Source: Symsagittifera roscoffensis
Taxonomy: Eukaryota; Xenacoelomorpha; Acoela; Convolutidae
Direction: 5' to 3'
Assembly (NCBI RefSeq): GCF_963678635.1
Contig: NC_087063.1
Coordinates: 68,178,727-68,242,726 of the forward strand
DNA: 64,000 bases
The notes under the pieces are model-generated. The model was given only the letters and a program-made list of their open reading frames with translations, was not told the origin of the DNA and did no database searches. Made by a program: the position numbers and the translations under genes. Positions 54,736-64,000 of this stretch are shown here, piece after piece. The first letter of the stretch is position 1. Each line of letters begins with the position of its first letter.

Positions 54736-55475
54736 CAAAAATTTTGTTGAACTTCTTCAAAAATTTTTTTGGGGGTTTAAAAACATCTATTACAATCACC
54801 AACAAATTTAGGGGAGGGGCAGACGCCCCCTTTCGCGAATTGGACCCCCTGCCGACCCAAAGGGGCAGTACAACAGTGCCGAAGTACAACAGTGCCGAAA
54901 ATGAGAACTTTGTTCAACAGTGCCGTAAATGAAAACTTTGTTCAACAGTGCCGAAAATTTGAACAAATTTCAACATATTAAATGCTTCAATCAAAAATTA
55001 AACAGCGATCGTTTACAATCCTAAGTGGCACTTAAAGATTTTGGGAGAGAAAATTTGAAATTTAGACGCTTTGGAGCAAAAATTATTGTTAATTTTGCTG
55101 TTGCAGACATTTTGGCGCCGAAATTGGAGTGATTTTCTGTGATAATTAGCGTCAGTAATTTCCCGCCCTTTAGAAAATGCGTGTAAGTTATTTTGAAATT
55201 TTCCCGCCTTTTTCGGCACTGTTGTACTTCGGCACTGCTGAACGCCCCCTTTGTACTATTTTGATATATCCATTTTTGGCTGACTGACCGTAAAATTTTT
55301 CTAGAGGCGCAACTGGCGCCAAAATGTACTATCTTTGAGGGCCTGTTTTCTTCAAAAAATTGCCTGCAGCGCAAACAATTTTGTCAAAATCGGGCCTTTA
55401 TAGTGATTTGAGAGAGCTCCGAAAATCCGCCCCCCGCGCGAAAATCCTAAATCCGCTTGTCTCAAACAGATATAT
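54736..55475 (+). other. Spacer between elements C and D
   Basis: No gene. It holds the inverted-repeat element at 54858-55253 and, after it, an AT-rich stretch to the D LTR edge. Confidence 0.5.
54858..55253. mobile_element. MITE-like inverted-repeat element
   Basis: About 396 bp with terminal inverted repeats of roughly 46 bp, both beginning CAAAGGGG(G)C and containing two copies of CAGTGCCGAAGTACAACAGTG-like sequence. The left arm is 54858-54903 and the right arm 55208-55253. The left side adds two more CAACAGTGCCG copies. It has no coding capacity, so it would be a non-autonomous DNA element. No clear target duplication was found, so the ends are approximate. Confidence 0.6.
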
Positions 55476-55568
55476 TGTAACATTCGCCCGGAAGTACACA
55501 TCGACGGAAAATAAAGCTAAGCTATAAAACGACTGGCCAGCGTCTAAACAAGGCTCTACATATGCTTT

Positions 55569-56449
55569 TGTGCCATTCTGCCAGATGGCACAGCGCAACC
55601 TTCCGGTGACACGAAAAGAACGAATAAAGGCCTTATTAATGAAAAAGTATTGCGAAGTAGGGTAGGAATAATCTAGAAACTTTATTTCCAAAATTTCGAT
55701 CGGAAGGGGAATATTTCTCAGAAATACAAAAAAGACGGCCATTTTGACGAAAAACGACGAAAAAAACAGAACAACGACAACTATTGTGAAAAACGATCGC
55801 ACAAGAGACGAGAAATACGAAGCTTCTTATCGTGGCAACAACACACGATAAGACCCTTATCAGTGGATATTAGTAGAGAAGGAAGCTTCAGTGGGGAAGG
55901 AATATTCCACGGAACCCTCCCGTACCACAAATTGGAAGAGATAAGAACGTTATCTCAGGAAGATTACGGGAGCGGAGGCTTGGTCCACCAGAGACTGTTT
56001 TATGTGAAGGGACTGTATAAAACTGACTGTGTAGCTACTTGGATGTCGTGAAACTTTAAATTAACACCGGTATAGTTTGATATTTTAGAATATGAGTAGC
56101 TAGAAAGAGGAAAGGGTCAATCCATCTCCAAAGGATTTATAGAACTGTCACACAAAAACATATTAAAATAGGTTGTTCGATCCGTGTTTTTAATGACAAT
56201 CACGTAGTCTGAGGATCCGAGACTCAGCTATGTGGTTGTGTTCGCATGTAAACGAAAGCTGATCAAAATTCGTTTCACTGATGGCCTAAAAATAGTAACT
56301 TTTTACTTAGCCCTAAGCAGACCAGAAAATCAACTGGCAAGTTCGAGACGGTGAAAAACGAGTAGGATTAAGGTAACTGACGCCTGCCAGTCGTTAATAG
56401 GTACTTTTTCTACGCTCCGTCGCTGTGTAGTTTTTGGGCGAATGTTACA
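55569..56449 (+). repeat. Solo LTR E, inserted in the D 3' LTR
   Basis: 881 bp, starting TGTGCCATTCTGCC and ending GGGCGAATGTTACA, with no internal region. It resembles the B/D family at its end and has its own central sequence, so it is a third LTR subfamily. Flanks are a T-rich site (GCTTT on the left, TTTTC on the right), consistent with a short duplicated target inside the D LTR. It probably formed by LTR-LTR recombination. Confidence 0.82.
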
Positions 56450-56926
56450 TTTTCACAGTCTCTACCAAAGCCAGTTCATTCGGTGGTCTTTCTAACATTG
56501 GGTCGACAAAAAACGTTACTGTTCTCAGGCTTCGACTAGAACGCTCAAAATAACTTACTTATATGCAAAAATAGTGAGCTCATGGCTGGGTCTCAGTATC
56601 CCTAGACAACGAGGTCACTCTTAAAAACAGGGCTACTACTATTTATTATATTACCATTGTTTTTGTTCAGTAGATAAAAATCATCATCTCCATCGAAAAT
56701 GGATCAACCCTTTTCCCCCAACTGCTAGCATCTCATTATTTGAAAACGAATCTGGATGTTAATTAAAGTAAATTCAGGACATAACTAGGAAGCTAGTTTT
56801 TATCAGTTCCAGTTCAAGTCTCAAGACCCCTCCGGATTCTTGAATCCGGGAATTAACGTACTTATTTCTTTTCCGAAAGGCTGGACGAACTGTTCCAACA
56901 CCCTTCACTGTTGGTGTGAATGGCTC

Positions 56927-56956
56927 TGTAACGATTGTAGCAACACAATCGTTACA
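56927..56956 (-). other. 12-bp perfect hairpin in D LTR
   Basis: TGTAACGATTGT and ACAATCGTTACA pair around a 6-nt loop. It is the counterpart of the B hairpin at 31225-31256, with compensated changes. Confidence 0.6.
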
Positions 56957-57263
56957 ACTCGGAGCGGAGCGATCTCTGATAATACTGTCGTCGGTCGTGA
57001 TTTCTTTCGTACTAGTTTTCACTGTTGCTATCGTTGTTCTGTTTTCTCTCTGATTTTCTTCTGAAATGGCCATTTCGACGTTTCTCGGAAGTGTGACGTA
57101 ACGAATCGAACTTTTAAAATTTAAAATTACCAGAATCTTCTGAACTTCACGATTCGTCTAATCGTCTAGATAACACTGGTAATCTTCTAAAACTGTCAAT
57201 TCTCCAGGTCAGCGGCTAACAATTTGAAATTGTCTTTTTTGTCAATTCTGGTCGAATGTCTCA

Positions 57264-58099
57264 TACTCCCCGGACAGCCCGGTCAATGCCCCCATTGAAT
57301 CTCGTTGTCTTCGTTAAAATGGTACATTGCCATCGGACAGAATTTGCAAAACGCACGAAATCACTTTTACCCACGCCATATCGAATCACTGCAGAATATA
57401 ACTGGCATCATACTACACTACTATAGCCTCCCAAGTTCTTTCACTAATCTGCATTTTCGAGGATACGACTTAAGATAAAACAATTTTTCTGACTTCCAAT
57501 GTCAATGCTCTGATTTAAAGCTTTTTCTCCTAGGTTTTAAAAAGTGTTAGTTTGCAGGACAGTCCTGCCAACCAACAAGCTAAAATTATCATACTATGCT
57601 TGTTCCCTTCGGAAATTTAGTTGTTATCGGTCCTGAATATTAAAATTAAGGAACTCTGTAGTTAGAAAGAACAATGAAATAATCTCCCTCTTCATGAGAT
57701 TACCCAAGTTTTTCATGTCACTACAAAGTGATCAGTCGTCCTAGTTGATAAAAAACGATCATGCAGGCTAGAATATTAAAATATACTCTTCACTCAAGCC
57801 TTTCTAAATAAATAGTAATTGTCTCTAAAGCCATTAACTAAAATCAAAATGCAAATTTATAAATGCAACAAAATCTTCAACGTTCAAAACTCAACTAAAT
57901 GTTTTTTTTTCAGCTTTCAATTCCAACTTGGTTGCTTTGTTTCTCTTTTGAGTTTTTTGTCACAGAGAAAGCCATTCTGAGTTTTGACTTTTTCTCTTTT
58001 GTCACTTCTTTTTTTCTTCTTTTTTTGTCGTTTAGAAATTCTAGAACTTCTAAATTCTTCTAATTTCTTTCTTTTTGCATCTTGTTTTCCGGCCATTTT
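57264..58099 (-). other. 3' untranslated stretch and terminal tract of element D
   Basis: The tract CTGTCCGGGGAGTA is at 57277-57264 and the conserved GCAGGAC hairpin at 57546-57576. The rest is AT-rich, matching B 30087-30890. No gene. Confidence 0.6.
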
Positions 58100-61000
58100 T
58101 CAATGTTCCATCTCCTCTTCCTGCGACATTGACTCTGCACTTTCAGTTTCTGTGTCTTGCAACACGTCGTTGGCTATCCTGACATTGTTGGAAGCAGTCC
58201 TCCATTACTTCTGCTCTTGTACTCTTTGTTTACAACAAGGTAGGGGATCAATGTTAGATTATCTATTTCGGTAGAAGCTGTTGTGGAGGAACAACGTCAC
58301 GTTTTTCTCCAAATCTTCCTTCAACATCTCTTCTTTCTCCCTTCCATTACAATCACTTGTCCTTGAAGTTTTCTTTACTGCGGTGGTCACTGCATTCCAA
58401 TGAATTACAAAAGCCCGCTTGAAAACTCCTGCTCCAATGTCCAGCTGATACGCACTGGACACTCTGCCGTGCTTCGACATATGCTTCTTAACATATCTGT
58501 ACAAACAAGCAACCATGTTGGCTCTAAACCATGGCATCAGTCGTTTTTTGTCACATACCTTTTTCACTTCCATCGGAATGTTCAAGATTCTGCGCATTGT
58601 CTCTGCGCATTGCCAATTTCTGAAATTGTTCTCTCGTCGGCGCCTCCTGTCTATTGTTCTTTTTCACATGCGCTTCCAGCCATCCTATCGCCATCATAAC
58701 TCCCACTATCACCATCGTTATAGGCCTTGATGAGTCTGGTAAACCCATGGGGAGCAGCTCTCCACAGTCCCAGATCAACATCAGATTACTACGCCCGGGG
58801 TACCACCATGTTTGCAGTAAGCAATGGCAGGGAAACTCATCATGTGTTGACATGATACTCCTCAAATTACGCTTTCACGAAGCTTCCAGTAGTGGTTCCA
58901 CTTCCATCATCACTCGGTTTACTTCATCGTTCTCATCTACTGCATTGTAATCCGTGACGGTTGATAATTTCTGCTTTTGTCTCTCAAAGTCACTGAAGCT
59001 CCCACTGGCGTATCCCATGAACTTCTTTCCCAGTATCGATTCTTCTAACTCCTCTTTAGTTTTCTCCGAAACTGCTGATAACAGTTTGCACTCATAAGAA
59101 TTTTCTGACATTCTCGCTAGTCTTACGCATTTTGACACCGAGAAGGCTTGATCCACGATCGTTCTCGTACTTTTCACATCCACCGTAACAAAATGCACCG
59201 GGTACCTGCTCTTTCACATTGGAGGTAATGTTGAAACCACCAAATATCGCGCTCCCGACGGTCTGCGATGCGTTTCACTGTGTCGGATGTTCATTTCCGC
59301 CTCTATTGCTTCCCTCCACTTTCCTATGTATTTTTGGTCAGTCTGCAAAACTCCTGGGAACACTTCTACATTGATGGCCGTGAGCATCTCATGCTTTTCT
59401 CTAGATTCAATAGTGACTCTAAAGAAACAAACATGCTGTAGAATCCTAGTGCAGTCACTAGATTCATCTCGGTTCCTCCATGGCAATCTGCAATCAGTTC
59501 CGTTCCCGTTTTTACCTTCATCACAATGTTCACAAACAATATCGTCAACTGCTTGTGTTGTTTCTCTATAGTCTTCACGCAATCCAGACCTCCAAAGACG
59601 TGACCTACCAGTCCACACACTTCTGCCAGACAGCTACGAGGTTTGATCAAGTCCTCTGGTCCCCAACCAGGCAACTCGACCCTTGTCTTCTCCGTTTCTC
59701 TTAGAGGCTGTCGTCATCACGCTACAGATGATAATAAGATCACACAGGTAACAGCCTGAGTTCAGTTCCCTCTGTACATCTCGTGTTGCACGTAACATCG
59801 AATCAGCGTTGGGACTAGGACACCATGATGGTTTCATCAGTTCCCACTCCCCCATCAAGCTCGTTTGTCAGATTTTGGCACTGAAGGTGCAGCCACCTTT
59901 TCCTCTAAGACTAGTCCCAGCCTGGTCTGCTGCTTAGCAGCGCTGCTTATTGTTGCAATTACCGACTTCCAGAATCTTAGCAACACTGCTTGCTTGTAAT
60001 CAAAGAAGCAAACGCATATGTCTTCATTTACGAAAGGGTTGTACGCTATCCCTATGACTCCGGACACGTAACTGTATGACTTCTTTCTGATCGGTCCACA
60101 GCTTTCACTGGATTTCGGCACTGCTCCCGTAGATTCCTTTTTGAGCCTCAGTTCTGTGTTTCAGAATCTCCTTATTTCGTCTATTTTCTTCATGGGTTCA
60201 AGTTCCACTGGTTCTTTCATGTTTACTCGCATTGGTTTGCTCTGATGCACATCCAGAAGTGCTAGCAAGAGCAAGGCCTTCGCTCGTTCATCGCCTTCAA
60301 TCAGTACCTTGACACAAGTGATCAATGCTGGCACTGAAGTTTGTTCTATCATGAACCGAATGAAACAGAGAGCGTCTCTCCGCTTCACGCACGCTATTGC
60401 TGCTTCCTCTTGCATTATCAGTTCTCTCAAACTCGTCATTGTGAACACCTTTTCTTCCTTCGATCTTTTCCTTTCTTCTGATTCATATTCCCCACGAGTA
60501 AGTCCAATCACCAAGCGAACCTCAGTTGTAACTCAGTTCTGACGTAAGGTACTGCTATCAGAGCGTGTATCTACGGCGTGGTTCTCATATCTTCTTAAAA
60601 GTATCGTAACACTACCGCTCTCCATGGAAGGCTGACCAACTGCTTGATCGTTTCTGCATGCATTTCAGACGACGCCAGAGTCTCGTATGCTTTCTGTTTC
60701 AGGGTGGTGCCTTGCATCATCGTTTCCAAGTAACATTCCATGGCACATTTGTCTTCCAGAGCCATTAAGTGTCCTCTGGCCGAATTTCTGTAATCCAATA
60801 TCTCCATGTATCCGCTGGCGCGTTCATCTATCGATACAGTTTCTGACACTGTCAGTCTGTTATATTCCAATAAGACTAGCTGTCCTACAACAATTCCTTT
60901 TCCGTGGTTCATGGGAGACAGTTTAAAGTCTTTAATAGTACTCTCTCTACATTGGCTGAGTATTTCCATTTCTAATTTTGCTCCAGTCAGAGTGCGGTCA

Positions 61001-64000
61001 CTCCTTTTGGTTTTGTAACCAGTTGATTTTATCCCTGCCATGAGAATGAGTGGCAACATCGCTACATCAGTCAACATCTTGTCTGTGCCAGGCAATCGAT
61101 CATCACCCTGTCCCAAATCCAGAGCTTCTTCGACTCGTTTTCTTTTCACTGAATTGACGGCTTTTCTCGAGATTTCAAAATCCACCTTTGTCTTTCCCGC
61201 TTTCCTCAATATCACCTTGCTGCCCAATTTCATCTTCATTTCATTAATCCAATCAATCACCAATTTTTATCGCATCGTTCCTTTCCGGGTTCTTGACAGA
61301 TATACCACTTCTCCTTTGACTTCTTGCGGTGTCATCTTGATAGGAAAGTTTGCCTCACTTTCGTCATTGGCTGAGTCGATCAATAACTCACTCAATCTCC
61401 CTTCACACTCGTGGAGTTTGTCAAGGACGTCCCGCATTAGTGGTCGGTTGAGACCTAGTTTCAAAATAGACTGGGTACCATAGCTCTGAACTACTGTCCA
61501 GACCTCTTCCATGAAGGCTACCCTATCCATTCTACATCCCGTCTTATTTTCATGGTCTCTGTGATGCACCTCCCACTCTTCTTTGGGCAACGTTCCCAAG
61601 AAAGGTACTCTGGCAGCGCCTTCTATTCTTCGTGTCCTTGGTGATTCCATGAGGAGTCTTTTTTCGTTATATTTAGAATTGCTCGGAGAGCCGCTCTCCG
61701 GCAAATTCCGGTTCGTTTCCATAAAAACCGACGAGGGTTCAAGCGGGGAGAAACCCTCGTCTGCTGGCTCAGTCGTTTCCAACGCATCCGCGCCGTTTTC
61801 AAAATCATTCAGGAAATTGAAGTCTAGGCTGGATACTCCTCCTGTCGATGCCTTATTGTCTTCTTTCTCGGCTTGATCGGGATCCTGTTGCTTAGGTTCC
61901 TCCGATCGACGGCTTCCTCCCTGCCCATCATATCCTTCTGATTTCTCTCTCGATTTTGAGAGCCCTTGCTCTCCACCTCTGGCCCTTTCTTGAAATTTCG
62001 GTATGATTAGCCTGCCAGCTGACTGATCTTCCTCCATAAACTATTTTTACCTCCTCATAGCCGAAGGGTGCTAGCAAGGTTCTCGTCTGAAGCGCTCCTC
62101 CCACCGTTAACTCCGGTTTCACACTCGTCAAGATCAGGGAGGCCTCTGGTAATTCAGCTCTGCCTCTCATCCTCATAGGCGCTACACCCAGTTTCGCCCA
62201 TTCCTGATCAAATCTCCCAGGCTTCGGAGTTGCTGTTTTGCCTTCTCGTTGCTTGATCCGTGTAAGCAAATTGCGTATGCTGTTACACTGCGGAATTTCT
62301 GCCCACAAAACACGGATCCATCGTTTGCGAGAATTTCGCCATCCTCCTTTCATTGGTCTCAAAAGCTCTCAACCTAGGAGTTTGCACTGCGGAGACTGCT
62401 CCGAGCAACATTCTTCTTATCAGAGGGATATCAGGGAATTCCTATGGCAGCTTCTTGTAATCACCCCAACCTTTCGTCTCTTCTCTCACCTTGTGGTATG
62501 ATGCAGTGAGCCGGGGAATTCTGGTGATCTAACCATTTGTCTTGTCATAAGGCCTTAGATTCCAGAGCTTTGGAAAAACTTCATTGTGCCCGCTTTCCAC
62601 TTCTCCCATACGATCACGGAAGTGATCGTCGAAGTTGACAACCGTCATCTCTGGCACCGATATCTTTGCAAAAAACAGATCTACGCTCATAAGCTCTCGC
62701 ATTACGTGCTGCTCACACCAAATCAGCGCACTTCCGTTCACTGCTGAAATGAGATTCAGGTGCAGCACCGACCTCCTGTATGCTTCTACCTTAACATCAG
62801 GAACGCAAACGTGACTGCTGGTCCATATATGACTGTCACAAACTCCGTGGCTCCTCTGATCAACGCTAAAGGATTGGTCCTCATAGCTAAGCTCAGATCA
62901 GCTAGCAGGGGCATGCCCCCAGCATGTCGTCGCACGTCTTCCTCCCTCTGGATTGTTTCGTCCTCTCCTGTTCCAAAGCGATTCTGCTGCAGGAGATACT
63001 GGATAAGAGTATGTCTCAAATCTATTTTTTTTCAGGAATCCGTAGCTCGCTTCACGTCGAATTTCCTCACAATCTCTCTCATCTGCTCTAGGTAGCGCGT
63101 CAAATTCATCAGATCTCCCAAGTTTCCATACGTTATCGCGATCAACGTTAGAAGTCCATCTAACCGCAAGTTTTGAACTCCTTCGGTGAGCAACACCGCC
63201 GGTCTTTTCGCAAAGTTTTTCACTCCAAACGTCACAAACAAGGCTAGTAGTTCAACGATCGATACTTCCATTACTGCATGGAGGAATTCTATTATCCAGT
63301 ATCGAGAAAATGATGGGTAAATTTTCGCCAAGAAGGACGCGGTCCAACCGGCTCCTAGCCCTTCCAGCATGCTATCAGTCCGGTCAAAGCCTTCTTCTCC
63401 TATCACCTTTTGGGTCCAGAAAGCTTCCAGGGTAACTTGGCACACTCTGTTCACAAACTCGGCTGACTTTTGTTCAGCATTTTCGGCCAGGTTCACCTCC
63501 TTCACTAAATAGGCATGGATCTTCCTAATCATTACTGGGCCTTGCTCGAAAGCATCCGCGCCCAATGCCGCTACTCGAGGGATAAGGTGCAGCCAATGGT
63601 TAGCCTCTGGTTTCGTTCTCAACACCATCGCTTCCAGGTGAGCTCTGGTCTCCTTGGAATTCTTTCTCCTCCCTCCTTCCTCTTTTATTTCCATTCCTCA
63701 GAATCATAAATCGTTTGACATCGCTATGATTACTCGATGGTCATCGTCAAATCCTGGCTTCAATTTGAACTATCGACTGAAGTTGGACAGTTCCAACCCC
63801 AGTACTTCGTCCAACACTAGCATGTGTAGTGAATGGTCCTTTATCCTCTCATCGCATTCGAGATGTCTGACCCCACCGCAGGTAATTCAGCCCTGAGTGG
63901 CCTCAGATCCTCCATCTCTATCTCGCGATTTGGGGCAGATATGATCACATCATATTTCCCTTCCGAGAGCAAAGCCACAATCGCATACACGAACTTCAGT
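58100..64000 (-). pseudogene. Third reading frame of element D (decayed, partial)
   Basis: This matches the B third frame from about residue 1090 to the C terminus (stop near 58100). It also keeps the roughly 1.15-kb interval (about 59060-60200) that B has lost. It is broken into a dozen or more open pieces by stops and frameshifts, for example around 63030, 62780, 62530, 61265, 60595, 60160, 59855, 59210 and 58870. The longest open pieces are 62037-61267, 61263-60595 and 63694-63032. It cannot make the protein, but it is useful for reconstructing domain order. Confidence 0.87.

Larger units (their letters stand above)
55476..57263 (-). repeat. 3' LTR of element D, interrupted
   Basis: It starts TGAGACATTCG at 57263 and ends CGAATGTTACA at 55476 on the minus strand. 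An 881-bp solo LTR lies inside at 55569-56449. Without that insertion the length is about 0.9 kb, as in B. The hairpin at 56927-56956 and the TCCAT/ATGGA hairpin at 56689-56703 are retained. Confidence 0.87.
55476..64000 (-). mobile_element. Element D: B-family giant retrotransposon, 3' part
   Basis: Minus strand. From left to right it shows the 3' LTR (split by a solo LTR), the terminal tract, the 3' untranslated stretch and a decayed third frame that runs past the right edge. It matches element B throughout. The SGNH domains, Gag-Pol and 5' LTR would lie beyond the window. Confidence 0.87.

Overview
This window looks like a cluster of giant Ty3/Gypsy-type (Metaviridae-like) LTR retrotransposons in an animal genome. 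I see no ordinary host gene. The host is probably a nematode, possibly Caenorhabditis-like. That is only a moderate inference from TTTTCAG-type splice acceptors, AT-rich spacers and a small inverted-repeat element. No search could be run.

Four large elements and one solo LTR fill the window. Element A lies on the minus strand, about 9497 down past position 1. It has a 5' LTR, a repeat-rich leader and a Gag-Pol frame that is open to the window edge. Element B lies on the plus strand, about 9.5-31.8 kb. It has a repeat-rich leader, a Gag-Pol frame broken by two stop codons, a very long third reading frame and a 3' LTR; its 5' LTR is not in the window. Element C is on the plus strand, 32889-54735, with both LTRs. 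It is the same family as A, and its reading frames carry many stops and frameshifts. Element D is on the minus strand, 55476 to the right edge. It is the same family as B, is heavily decayed, and has an 881-bp solo LTR (E) inserted in its 3' LTR. A and C form one inverted pair, B and D another.

The inferred intact plan is: LTR of about 0.9 kb; leader of 2.5-2.8 kb with short tandem repeats; one Gag-Pol frame of about 3,200 codons; a gap of 0.4-0.5 kb with possible splice acceptors; a third frame of about 3,000 codons; a 3' untranslated stretch; a GTCCGGGGAG polypurine-type tract; and the 3' LTR. Gag-Pol runs coiled-coil Gag, two CCHC knuckles, DTG protease, YVDD reverse transcriptase, RNase H, an acidic linker, HHCC/DDE integrase, a GPF module and a C-terminal domain. 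The whole element would be about 22-23 kb.

Two cargo domains stand out. Gag-Pol ends in a domain that reads like a TARG1-type macrodomain. The third frame, in the position of env, carries a complete SGNH/GDSL hydrolase signature followed by a second, weaker SGNH-like unit. Neither is a normal part of a Ty3/Gypsy element as I know the group. The pair, kept in two diverged families, is the best candidate here for an undescribed system.
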